Shown here piece after piece: positions 34,210 through 42,381 of a stretch of DNA of 55,879 nt. Under the pieces are notes generated by a model that searched no databases, was not told the DNA's origin, and worked only from the letters and a program-made list of their open reading frames with translations. How positions within the stretch are numbered: position 1 is the first letter of the stretch; every line of letters starts with the position of its first letter. A program made the position numbers and the translations under genes. This DNA is from Comamonadaceae bacterium (GTDB lineage Bacteria > Pseudomonadota > Gammaproteobacteria > Burkholderiales > Burkholderiaceae_C): assembly GCA_947475685.1 (NCBI GenBank), contig CANJNC010000019.1:1-55879 (forward strand), read 5' to 3'.

Positions 34210-35415
34210 ATGGATAAATCGATGAAAACGCATGTATTGATATCAGGCGCTGGACCTGTGGGATTGGTGAGCGCTTTGAAGCTGTCACTCGCTGGCTTTA
34301 AGGTGACGGTTTTTGAGTCCGCTGATCAGTTGAACATGGATCTTAGGGCCTCAACTTTTCATCCGCCTACACTGGACATGATGGCAACGTTTGGCTTGAC
34401 CGATCAGCTGATTTCACAAGGCTTGATTGCTCGGTACACTCAGCAAAGAGATCGAAAAGAGGGCGTGGTGGCCGAGTTTGACATGGAACTCTTAAAGGGC
34501 GAGACGAATTTTCCTTTTAGACTGCAGTGTGAGCAGTGGAAATTGACGCAATTGATTAAAAAGCAATTGGATAAAAATCCAGATGTAAAAATTCTATTCA
34601 ATGCCAAACTGGAGTCAGTGACTCAGAACAATACTGAGGTAGAGGCCAATGTCAAAGTGCTTGACGAAACTCAACTCTTTAAGGGTGAGTACTTGATTGG
34701 TGCAGATGGTGCTTGGAGCAGCGTTAGAACAAGCTTAGGCATTGAGTTTGAAGGGTTTACTTACCCAGAGCGCTTTTTGGTTATTTCTACAACATTCCCT
34801 TATGAAAAACACCTGCCAAAATTGTCCTTCGTGAATTATTGTTCTGACCCGATTGAATGGTGTGTTTTACTCAAAGTTCCCTCTCTTTGGAGAGTCTTGT
34901 TTCCAACGAAAGTCGATGAGTCTGATGAAGACGTGTTGTCTGACTCTAGCGTTCAGTCTCGCTTGCAGCACTTGTTGCATCAGCCCCATGACTATCAGGC
35001 AGATCACCGTACGCTTTACAAAATTCACCAACGTGTTGCCAAGTCGTTTAGGCAAAACAGGATTTTTTTAGCCGGAGATGCCGCACACATCAACAATCCA
35101 TTGGGCGGAATGGGCATGAATGGTGGCGTGCATGATGCGATGAATTTATGTGAAAAACTCATTGATGTCGTTATCCACCGCAAAGATGCATCCGTCTTGG
35201 ATCGGTACGAGCGACAAAGAAGAAGCATTGCCATTGAATACATCAATGCCAATACGGCTAGAAATAAAAAAATGCTAGAAGAGAGTGATCCCGCAGTCAG
35301 GCTTAAAAGTCAACAAGAATTAAGAGCAATTGCTGAAAACCCAAAATCAGCGAAAGCGTATTTATTCAAAACATCCATGCTTGATGCGCTCAAGAAAGCA
35401 GAGGCCATATTATGA
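34210..35415 (+). CDS. FAD-dependent aromatic monooxygenase (PheA/TfdB-HpbH family)
   Basis: A 401-residue class A flavoprotein hydroxylase. GAGPVG at 13-18 binds FAD; DLRASTFHPPTLDMM near 46 resembles 3-(3-hydroxyphenyl)propionate-type hydroxylases; GADGAWSSVR lies near 172 and GDAAHINNPLGGMGMNGG near 289. Such enzymes hydroxylate phenols or pyridinols with NAD(P)H and oxygen. ATG 34222 is a possible alternative start. It leads a plus-strand operon and its stop overlaps the lyase start by four bases. The ring substrate is unknown; the nitrogen-handling genes downstream make an N-heterocycle possible. Confidence 0.92.
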   Translation: MDKSMKTHVLISGAGPVGLVSALKLSLAGFKVTVFESADQLNMDLRASTFHPPTLDMMATFGLTDQLISQGLIARYTQQRDRKEGVVAEFDMELLKGETNFPFRLQCEQWKLTQLIKKQLDKNPDVKILFNAKLESVTQNNTEVEANVKVLDETQLFKGEYLIGADGAWSSVRTSLGIEFEGFTYPERFLVISTTFPYEKHLPKLSFVNYCSDPIEWCVLLKVPSLWRVLFPTKVDESDEDVLSDSSVQSRLQHLLHQPHDYQADHRTLYKIHQRVAKSFRQNRIFLAGDAAHINNPLGGMGMNGGVHDAMNLCEKLIDVVIHRKDASVLDRYERQRRSIAIEYINANTARNKKMLEESDPAVRLKSQQELRAIAENPKSAKAYLFKTSMLDALKKAEAIL

Positions 35416-36311
35416 AGAAGCTAGGTTTATCCCAACTCAGTGCCACCGATAGGCGTGCACAACTCAAAAAGAAAATCCGCCGTGGGCATTTGACAGTTGC
35501 ACCTGGTGTCTTTGAAATGATATCTGCAAAAATTGCCGATGAAATGAATTTTGATGCTTTGTACATGACCGGTTATGGGACCGTGGCGTCTTATCTTGGT
35601 TTGCCGGATGCGGGGTTGGCCAGCTATACAGACATGGTCAATCGTGTTCAGCAATTTGCGCAAATTACAAAAACACCGATGATCTGTGATGGGGACACGG
35701 GTTATGGAGGTTTACTCAACGTCATGCATACTGTGAGAGGTTATGAAAATGCCGGTGCCTGTGCCATTCAGCTCGAAGATCAAGAGTTTCCTAAAAAATG
35801 TGGACACATGTTGGGTCGTCGCGTCATTGCCGCTCAAGATATGGTTGACAAGATCAAAGTGGCCGTCGAGACAAGAAGTGACCCCAACTTTATGATCATT
35901 GCCAGAACCGACGCCAGAACAACTTTGGGACTTGATGAGGCACTTAGACGAATGGAGCAGTATGCCAAGGCAGGCGCAGATTTGTTGTTCATTGAAAGTC
36001 CCGAGTCAGAAGAAGAAATGCGAAAAATCGGGGAGACCTTTGATTTGCCATTGGTGGCCAATATGGTGGAAGGGGGCAGAACACCTATTTTGAGCGCAAA
36101 GGATCTGAGCGCCATAGGCTATGGCCTAGCGATTTTTCCAGCCACTGCGTTTTTGGCTGCAGCCCAAGCCTTTGAGAGCGTATATGAAACGCTCAAAGAG
36201 GAGGGCTCAACAAATGGGCTGAAGACACCGTTGTATCCATTTAGTAAGATGTCTCAAAAGATGGGTTTTGACTGGGTGGCTGAATTTGACCAAGCGCACG
36301 TCAAAAAGTAA
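35412..36311 (+). CDS. isocitrate lyase/PEP mutase superfamily protein
   Basis: A 299-residue alpha/beta-barrel protein. DGDTGYGG (93-100) supplies the Mg-binding Asp residues and EFPKKCGHMLGR (125-136) contains the KKCGH loop with the catalytic Cys130, the mark of C-C bond lyases (isocitrate, methylisocitrate, dimethylmalate lyase) rather than phosphonate mutases. IARTDAR and ESPESEEEM follow. It probably splits a substituted malate or citrate into pyruvate or glyoxylate plus an acid. The ATGA overlap with the monooxygenase shows coupling. 2,3-Dimethylmalate lyase in nicotinate catabolism is a precedent. Confidence 0.92.
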   Translation: MKKLGLSQLSATDRRAQLKKKIRRGHLTVAPGVFEMISAKIADEMNFDALYMTGYGTVASYLGLPDAGLASYTDMVNRVQQFAQITKTPMICDGDTGYGGLLNVMHTVRGYENAGACAIQLEDQEFPKKCGHMLGRRVIAAQDMVDKIKVAVETRSDPNFMIIARTDARTTLGLDEALRRMEQYAKAGADLLFIESPESEEEMRKIGETFDLPLVANMVEGGRTPILSAKDLSAIGYGLAIFPATAFLAAAQAFESVYETLKEEGSTNGLKTPLYPFSKMSQKMGFDWVAEFDQAHVKK

Positions 36312-36313
36312 CC

Positions 36314-36940
36314 ATGCAAGACACAAAAACCATCTATGAAAAACAAGGCTTTGGCGGCCGCTCTGGGTTTGGGCGTAAAAGCGCACTGATCTTGGTTGAT
36401 TTTGTGAATGGATTTGTGGATCCGGATATTTTGGGCAGTATAGAGATAGCGCGGGCTGCAAGTGAAACTTTGGAATTGCTCGAAAATTTTAGGGCATTGC
36501 AGCTTCCCATTGCACACACGCGGGTTGTTTTTGATGACCAAGGTGCGAATCACAATGTATTTACATTGAGAGTGCCTGCTCTGAAAAAACTCACTGAAGA
36601 CGCATTTGAGTCGCAAATAGTGGATGCCTTAAAACCCAAAGACAAAGAGTTGGTGATACGCAAGCAAAGCGCCTCCGCTTTCTTTTCAACGGGTTTGTCA
36701 GATTGGCTAACCTTTGGAGCAGTCGACACCTGTGTGATCGTGGGTTGCACCACAAGCGGTTGTATTCGGGCGAGTGTGGTGGACTCCATGCAGCACAATT
36801 ACAAAACGGTTGTAGTGAACGATTGTGTTGCAGATCGCGCACAGGCACCTCATGAGGCGAACCTCTTTGACATCCAGCAAAAATACGCGGACGTTTTGTC
36901 TAAAAAAGACGTCATTGTTCAACTCCAAAAATTAAAGTAG
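36314..36940 (+). CDS. cysteine hydrolase, isochorismatase family (maleamate/N-carbamoylsarcosine amidase-like)
   Basis: A 208-residue amidohydrolase starting two bases after the lyase stop. The catalytic triad is visible: Asp29 (LILVDFVNGF), Lys117 (RKQSASAFF) and Cys150 (GCTTSGCIRAS). The TTSGC-x-RAS form matches N-carbamoylsarcosine amidohydrolase and NicF maleamate amidohydrolase more than nicotinamidase. It would release ammonia from an open-chain amide. Its position before an Asp/Glu-racemase-fold gene mimics the nicF-nicE order of nicotinate degradation, although nicX and nicD are not seen here. Confidence 0.9.
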   Translation: MQDTKTIYEKQGFGGRSGFGRKSALILVDFVNGFVDPDILGSIEIARAASETLELLENFRALQLPIAHTRVVFDDQGANHNVFTLRVPALKKLTEDAFESQIVDALKPKDKELVIRKQSASAFFSTGLSDWLTFGAVDTCVIVGCTTSGCIRASVVDSMQHNYKTVVVNDCVADRAQAPHEANLFDIQQKYADVLSKKDVIVQLQKLK

Positions 36941-36947
36941 TTACACC

Positions 36948-37691
36948 ATGATCGATCATCTAGGATATCGCCACCGATTTGGAACTCTGGGTCCATCGAC
37001 CAATACGATTGTTCAGCCTGATTTTGATGATCTGCGACCTGTGGGTGTGACCAATCATTACAGTCGGATTGCAATTCCAAACAATCCGGTGAACAATGAT
37101 CAGGATTTTTTGAAGTTGGTGGACGACATCAATCAATCAACGTTTGAGGCCGTAGATACATTAAAGAGTTGCGAGATGAGCTATCTTGTGATGGGCATGT
37201 CCGCCGCTACCTTTTGGAATGGAAGAAAGGGTGCGCAAGAGTATTTAGAAAAAATGCAAGACAAAGCAGGTGTGGGTGTGTCGTGCGGGTCTTTTTCAAC
37301 CGAGGCGGCCCTTCATGTTTACAATGCGAAACGCATTGCTTTTTTGTCCCCGTACTTTGATGTGGCAAACGATCAGGTAAGGCGGTTTTATCAAGATTGT
37401 GGATTTACAGTAGTCAGAGATCTTTGTCTCAAAAGACCCAGTCCTGTGTTAATTGCACACACAACGGATGAGATGTGCAGAAAAGCGATTCTTGAACTCG
37501 ATGGCGATGATGTGGATGCCATTGTTCAGGTTGGTACCAATTTATCGATGATTCGACTTGCGGCGGCGGCGGAACTGTTTTTAGGCAAACCCGTCATTGC
37601 AATCAATACCGCAACTTATTGGCATGCCTTGCGTGCCTGCGGTGTCCAAGATAAGAAGGCTGGTTTTGGTCGTTTGATGGAATTTCACTGA
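36948..37691 (+). CDS. Asp/Glu racemase-superfamily protein (maleate isomerase/arylmalonate decarboxylase-like)
   Basis: A 247-residue protein of the fold that includes maleate cis-trans isomerase (NicE) and arylmalonate decarboxylase. The start GYRHRFGTLGPSTNT and the block VVRDLCLKRPSPVLIAHT are family-like. The first catalytic Cys position reads Gly83 (VMGMSAATFW), as in arylmalonate decarboxylase, but the second, Cys188 there, aligns with Val195 (IVQVGTNLS). Neither canonical cysteine is present, so the two-base racemase and the decarboxylase mechanisms are both doubtful. It lies seven bases after the amidase and works in the same operon. Confidence 0.82.
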   Translation: MIDHLGYRHRFGTLGPSTNTIVQPDFDDLRPVGVTNHYSRIAIPNNPVNNDQDFLKLVDDINQSTFEAVDTLKSCEMSYLVMGMSAATFWNGRKGAQEYLEKMQDKAGVGVSCGSFSTEAALHVYNAKRIAFLSPYFDVANDQVRRFYQDCGFTVVRDLCLKRPSPVLIAHTTDEMCRKAILELDGDDVDAIVQVGTNLSMIRLAAAAELFLGKPVIAINTATYWHALRACGVQDKKAGFGRLMEFH

Positions 37692-37755
37692 TCAATACGT
37701 TGGGTAAATTTTTAAATGTTGCAGACACATAAGATAACAAAATTCAAAGGACGTC

Positions 37756-38721
37756 ATGAACTATAAATCAAACCCCCGTATGCTCAAATTGATCGCAAGC
37801 GGTGCAATATTTTTTGCGCAAATGGCTTGGTCGCAAACTGCAGTTGTCAAAATGATCGTGGCTTTTCCCCCTGGTGGCCCAGTGGATTTTGTGGCGAGAA
37901 CACTTGCCGAGCCCTTGGGCAAAGAATTGAATGTGCAGATCTTGGTTGAGAACAAGCCAGGTGGCAATGGAGCGGTTGCTGCTGAATACATATCTGTCAA
38001 TGCTGCAGATGCCAAAACGCTTTGGTTCACCAGTGCTGGGGCAGTTGCCATCAATCCAGGACTTTATGATAATTTGAGCTACAACCCCTTAAAGGATCTG
38101 GCTCCTGTGTCATTGGTTGTGAACAACGTCGAGTTGCTTGTCGTCAATCCAAGCAGTCCTGCAAACAATGCATTGGAGTTCATTGCCTTGGCCAAAAGAA
38201 AAGATTTGGCCCTGGCTTCATCGGGGACGGGGAGTGTTCCACACTTGGCCATGGAGCAACTTGCAGACTCAACAAAGACCAAATTTTTGCACGTTCCGTA
38301 TAAAGGTGCAGCCCCTGCGATTACGGATGTGATGGCTGGTCATGTGGATGGATTTTTTGGAGATATCCCCGGGCTCATTGGGTTGATCCAATCAGGAAAA
38401 CTAAAGCCAATCGGTATTGCGGCCAACAAAAGAAGTGTGACATTGCCAGATGTCAAAACGTTTGCTGAAATGGGTGTTCCAGGTGTCGATACCAATAACT
38501 GGTATGGTGTATTTGTAAAGGCAGGCACTTCAAAGGCTGATGTAGATCGTGTGAGCAATGCAATAAAAAAGACCTTGAGGTTGGAATCTGTGAATTTGAA
38601 ATTGGTTCAATCTGGAGCCGAACCCATTGGCTCAAGTCCTGACGAGTTGGCTACTGTATTAAGAGCTGATATCACTAAATGGACTCAACTGATCAAGGCA
38701 AAGAAAATTACAGCTGATTGA
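37756..38721 (+). CDS. Bug/TctC-family substrate-binding protein
   Basis: A 321-residue member with AAAGG before the ATG and a signal peptide (LIASGAIFFAQMAWS, mature end near QTAVVKM). MIVAFPPGGPVDFVAR is standard; the second loop has NAADAKTLWFTSAG instead of PDGYTLL, a clear departure. HVPYKGAAPAITDVMAG and LPDVKTFAEMGVPG follow. It is the last gene of the monooxygenase-lyase-amidase-racemase operon and probably brings in that pathway's substrate. The altered second loop fits an unusual ligand. Confidence 0.93.
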   Translation: MNYKSNPRMLKLIASGAIFFAQMAWSQTAVVKMIVAFPPGGPVDFVARTLAEPLGKELNVQILVENKPGGNGAVAAEYISVNAADAKTLWFTSAGAVAINPGLYDNLSYNPLKDLAPVSLVVNNVELLVVNPSSPANNALEFIALAKRKDLALASSGTGSVPHLAMEQLADSTKTKFLHVPYKGAAPAITDVMAGHVDGFFGDIPGLIGLIQSGKLKPIGIAANKRSVTLPDVKTFAEMGVPGVDTNNWYGVFVKAGTSKADVDRVSNAIKKTLRLESVNLKLVQSGAEPIGSSPDELATVLRADITKWTQLIKAKKITAD

Positions 38722-38869
38722 TGTCTTTTGATAGCGCTTAATCAAATTCACGCGAATATACCCATCTGTTTCTAATCCGCTCACAATCCCATTGATATGG
38801 CGTATGCATTTTCCTGCAGTCGGGGGCGGGGTTGAAGTTGAAAGTGAAAAAATATATGGCTCAAAGTAA

Positions 38870-41155
38870 TCATTTTGAGTCGGCAAACTTAGGTTTCCAG
38901 TCACTCAATAAAAGTGCATTGCTTAAAACAAAGAAGCTTGATAAAGCCATCGCACTTCCAGATAACATGGGAGATAGAAGTCCAAAAGCGGCAAGTGGAA
39001 TTCCTATGGTGTTAAACACAAACGCCCAAAATAAATTCTGACGGATTTTATCCCACGTTTTTTTTGAAATATCGATGGCACCGAAAACCAAATTGAGATC
39101 CCCTCGCATGAGTGTAACGCTTGCGGCCTGCATCGCAACATTGGTCCCAGTTCCCATAGCAATACCAACATCAGCTTGAACCAAGGAGGGTGCGTCATTG
39201 ATGCCATCGCCCACCATCGCAACTATTCTTCTTTGCTGGTTTTGATCTATTTTGAGTTTTTCAACCCACTTGCCTTTATCTTCAGGAAGAACTTGAGCAT
39301 ATATTTTGTCAATGCCAATCTCTTGCCCTACTAAATTAGCAGAGTAAACATTATCTCCAGAGATCATAACAGTTTCGATGCCCATTGCCTTTAGATGGGA
39401 TATTACGTTTTTTGCCTCGGTTTTAATTTCATCGCCAAAAATCAAAGCGGCAATTGCTATAGAGTTCATTGTTGAATTATCTAGAGTCAGAATAGAAATC
39501 GTTTTCCCTTTAATAAGTGAAGGCTGTAATTTGATAAATAGATCGCTGTAAAAAGACTGGTCCACGAGTGAATTAAGACTTTGTAACTTTATGATTGTCT
39601 TGCCAGGCAAATCAATATTGGTCTCCCCTTGTATTCCAATTCCAGATATATTTTTAATATTTGTAAAAATAACTGGATTGATTTTACGACTTTTTGCATA
39701 TTGAATCACCGCCTTTGCTAGCGGGTGCTCGCTTCCATTTTGAAGGCCGTAAGCCAGTGAGACTGATGATGGAGTGAATGCGATTTGTGATCGATCAAAC
39801 TCAATGATGTCTAAGAGACTTGGTTCACCTTTTGTGAGTGTGCCGGTTTTATCGAATGCAATGAGTTTGATTCGGTGAGCTAACTCTAACACCGCAGACT
39901 CTCTTATCAAAATACCAAATTTTGCTGCCACGCCTGTCCCTGCCATGATGGCTGCTGGGGTAGCCAATCCTAGGGCACACGGACAAGCAATAACCAATAC
40001 AGATACCGAACGCAAGATGGATTCTGCTAAAGAATCTAAATAGTAAAAATTACCGATGAATGTAAAGATAGAAATGAAGACAACAAGGGGAACAAAAACA
40101 GCACTGATTTGATCTACAAGTTTTTGAATGGGTGCTTTTTGCATTTGTACATTTTCAACCAATTGAATCATTTTTGAAAGTGTACTTTCTATGCCAATAG
40201 CTTGAGCTTTTACAATTAGAAACCCATCCCCGTTGATTGATCCACCAATAACGCTTTGTCCTACTGTTTTAAAAATGGGATTACTCTCTCCAGTGATTAG
40301 AGATTCATCAATTTGACTTACACCTTCTTCAATGATGCCATCTACTGGTATTCTTTCACTCGGGAAAACTTTGATGTGGTCTCCAGGAAGCAACTGCTCC
40401 AATTTAATTTCTTGAATTAGGTCAAATTCATCGATGACATGAGCTGATTCTGGCCAAAGTTTTTGTAGTTCGCGAATGGCACTACTTGTTTTGTATTTTG
40501 CATTGATTTCTAACCATTTACCTAAAAGAACCATGCTGATGACAAAGCTTGAACTTTCAAAATAAAGTTCTTTAGTTTGATCTGTGGACAAAAGGTAAAG
40601 ACTCAAACCAAACGCTGCTGTTGTGCCAATACATATCAATAAATCCATATTGCCTGAGCCATTTAACAAAGCTTTATAAGCGCCTACATAAAACCGCCAA
40701 CCCAACCAAAATTGCACTGGAAGCGCGAGTGTCAATTGAATCATGGGATCAATTTCAAAATGGATACCAAAAGCCATGAGTAACATGGGTGTCATCAAGG
40801 GGGTAGTAATCAAAAATCCAATAATTACTCTGGAAAGTCCTCCTGAAGACCAGAAGTTAAATTCCCTTTTCAATTGATTGCTCCCATTGGGATTGGCAAG
40901 CTGAGCAGCATATCCCAATTTATCCACTGCTTGAATGATGGAGGCTACCGTTTTTTTTTGATCGTCTTGAAATCTGACCTTAGCCTGCTCTGTTGCAAGA
41001 TTGACGGTTACCGCTTGCACGCCTTTGATTTTAGAGATTGTTTTTTCTACATGGTTGACACACGATGCACAGGTCATGCCTTTGACATCAAGGGTACAAA
41101 AATCAACCTCAGTGTCGACCAAGGCTGAGCTTAAATCAGATTGCAATTCGGTCAT
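38870..41155 (-). CDS. copA: Cu(+)-exporting P1B-type ATPase
   Basis: A 761-residue heavy-metal ATPase. One N-terminal HMA domain has GMTCASC (26-32); the metal-site ACPCALG lies in TM6 near 391, the phosphorylated Asp in DKTGTLTKGEP near 434, and the hinge GDGINDAPSLVQADVGIAMGTG near 647 in consecutive segments. There is one metal-binding domain and about eight membrane segments, the normal plan. The CPC motif indicates Cu(+) or Ag(+). No CueR gene or clear CueR box adjoins it. It lies beside ANR-box-controlled stress genes, so oxygen limitation may be the relevant condition. Codon use is A+T-rich. Confidence 0.96.
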   Translation of the reverse strand: MTELQSDLSSALVDTEVDFCTLDVKGMTCASCVNHVEKTISKIKGVQAVTVNLATEQAKVRFQDDQKKTVASIIQAVDKLGYAAQLANPNGSNQLKREFNFWSSGGLSRVIIGFLITTPLMTPMLLMAFGIHFEIDPMIQLTLALPVQFWLGWRFYVGAYKALLNGSGNMDLLICIGTTAAFGLSLYLLSTDQTKELYFESSSFVISMVLLGKWLEINAKYKTSSAIRELQKLWPESAHVIDEFDLIQEIKLEQLLPGDHIKVFPSERIPVDGIIEEGVSQIDESLITGESNPIFKTVGQSVIGGSINGDGFLIVKAQAIGIESTLSKMIQLVENVQMQKAPIQKLVDQISAVFVPLVVFISIFTFIGNFYYLDSLAESILRSVSVLVIACPCALGLATPAAIMAGTGVAAKFGILIRESAVLELAHRIKLIAFDKTGTLTKGEPSLLDIIEFDRSQIAFTPSSVSLAYGLQNGSEHPLAKAVIQYAKSRKINPVIFTNIKNISGIGIQGETNIDLPGKTIIKLQSLNSLVDQSFYSDLFIKLQPSLIKGKTISILTLDNSTMNSIAIAALIFGDEIKTEAKNVISHLKAMGIETVMISGDNVYSANLVGQEIGIDKIYAQVLPEDKGKWVEKLKIDQNQQRRIVAMVGDGINDAPSLVQADVGIAMGTGTNVAMQAASVTLMRGDLNLVFGAIDISKKTWDKIRQNLFWAFVFNTIGIPLAAFGLLSPMLSGSAMALSSFFVLSNALLLSDWKPKFADSK

Positions 41156-41228
41156 GGATTTCTTTTATGAATGCGTGAATATTATGTTTGTAACAAAGTA
41201 AAAATAATTTTTTCCTACCACTTGTACG

Positions 41229-41264
41229 GATTCATCCAAATAATCAAAATCATTTGGATGAATC
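41229..41264. repeat. 13-bp perfect inverted repeat between copA and the DUF2892 gene
   Basis: GATTCATCCAAAT and its exact complement are separated by 10 bases. It begins 21 bases downstream of the DUF2892 stop and 74 bases before the copA start, reading leftwards. No T-run follows on either strand. A terminator-like hairpin, an attenuator for copA or an operator all fit. Confidence 0.7.
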
Positions 41265-41284
41265 ATTGGCCTTTATTAAACTGA

Positions 41285-41494
41285 CTAATGAATTTGCTTT
41301 GAGTCGTTTGTTTGACTGCATGTATTGAAATTGAAAATCGAATACAAAGGGCAAATTTTAAGCATACCTGTTGATATCAAAATTAATCCAAGCCAACCCC
41401 AGTTTCCAATGGAGTCAGTTAAGGACAAAGTGACAAGTGTGAGTCCTGCTAAAAGTCTAATGATTTGATCTGTTTTTCCAATGGTAATTTTCAT
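41285..41494 (-). CDS. DUF2892 (YgaP-like transmembrane) protein
   Basis: A 69-residue membrane protein with AAGGAATT before its ATG. The family pattern is clear: the N-terminus MKITIGKTDQIIRLLAGL, two hydrophobic segments (LLAGLTLVTLSL; WLGLILISTGML) and a C-terminal CPLYSIFNFNTC with two cysteines. DUF2892 is the membrane part of YgaP and also occurs alone; its function is not established, though it often lies near sulfur or metal stress genes. A perfect FNR box is 83 bases upstream of the start, suggesting induction when oxygen is low. Confidence 0.88.
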   Translation of the reverse strand: MKITIGKTDQIIRLLAGLTLVTLSLTDSIGNWGWLGLILISTGMLKICPLYSIFNFNTCSQTNDSKQIH

Positions 41495-41576
41495 GGTAAT
41501 TCCTTTATTTAAAAGATCTATTTTTCGGTTGAAGCAGTAATTTAACCACCTTAAATCACTTCATATGTTTTTTTGG

Positions 41577-41590
41577 TTGATAAGTATCAA
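41577..41590. promoter_or_regulatory. FNR/ANR box (for the DUF2892 gene)
   Basis: TTGATAAGTATCAA matches the FNR consensus TTGAT-N4-ATCAA without error. It lies 83 bases before the DUF2892 start, leaving room for the usual class II position about 41 bases before transcription start. Confidence 0.8.
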
Positions 41591-41642
41591 TCTTGATAGA
41601 AGATCTTGTTTCTATATTGTGCATTTTTAAACTTTCTTTTCT

Positions 41643-41656
41643 TTGATTTAAATCAA
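41643..41656. promoter_or_regulatory. FNR/ANR box (for the BON gene)
   Basis: TTGATTTAAATCAA is a second perfect FNR consensus, 52 bases before the BON start at 41708. A class II promoter centred 41.5 bases downstream would start transcription around 41690, just before the AAGGA site at 41696. The two boxes are 52 bases apart in one divergent region. Confidence 0.8.
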
Positions 41657-41707
41657 TTCAAATTCGTTTGAGAACATTAAAGTAAATCAAACTTTAAGGA
41701 CTATTTA

Positions 41708-42360
41708 ATGAAATCAGATGCACAAATTCAATTGGATATTGCGGCAGAATTAAAATTTGAACCATCTGTAAATGCAACTCAAATTGGAGTAACAGTCAGT
41801 GAGGGTGTCGTCACTTTATTTGGCAAGTTGATAATTATTTGGAAAAAATACATGCTGAAAAAGCCTCACAACGGGTCAGTGGTGTCAAGGGATTGGCAAT
41901 GGAAATTGAGGTGAAATTACCAAGTCTGTCTAAACGTAGTGACAGTGACATTGCTCACTCGATTGATAATATCATTTCATGGTCTACGATGGTGCCTAAG
42001 GAGCACATTCATATCAAAGTTGAAGACGGATGGGTGACCTTGAGTGGTTGTGTAAAGTGGAATCATCAAAGACTCATTTTGACAGGTGCTTTGTCACATC
42101 TTCTTGGGGTAACTGGTCTGAGCAATCAAATAGAAATCAAAAATGATTTGACAAAATCTGTTGTTAAAAATGATATTGTTATGGCTTTAAAGCGAAGATC
42201 TCAATCTCAAGCTAAAAATATATCCGTTGACATCAAGGATGGTGAAGTAACTTTGACGGGCACGGTCAATAGTTGGAATGAGCGATCTTTGGTTAATCAT
42301 GCGGCTTGGAGTAATGTCGGTGTGTCAAATGTGATTGATAAATTGACACTGGTTGGCTGA
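41708..42360 (+). pseudogene. triple-BON-domain stress protein, split by a frameshift
   Basis: The first frame (41708-41914) gives a normal BON start, QLDIAAELKFEPSVNATQIGV then VVTLFGKL, but runs out of family sequence. From about 41830 another frame continues DNYLEKIHAEKASQRVSGVKGLAMEIEVKLPS and two more BON domains to 42360. One missing base in the TTGATAAT stretch at 41828-41835 explains it; restoring it gives one 217-residue protein of normal length. BON proteins bind membranes or ligands and are common in stress islands. The gene is either recently broken or the base is a sequence error. An FNR box and AAGGA precede it. Confidence 0.85.
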
Positions 42361-42381
42361 TGCCAATAAAGTTCAAATATT

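Noticed and set aside
38870..41155. CcoI/FixI-type ATPase for cytochrome oxidase assembly instead of CopA
   Set aside because: No cco/fix genes adjoin it and the N-terminal GMTCASC plus overall plan fit CopA; the nearby FNR boxes alone are not enough.
41708..42360. Programmed ribosomal frameshifting in the BON gene
   Set aside because: There is no slippery heptamer at the junction and no downstream stem-loop; a single-base loss explains the shift more simply.
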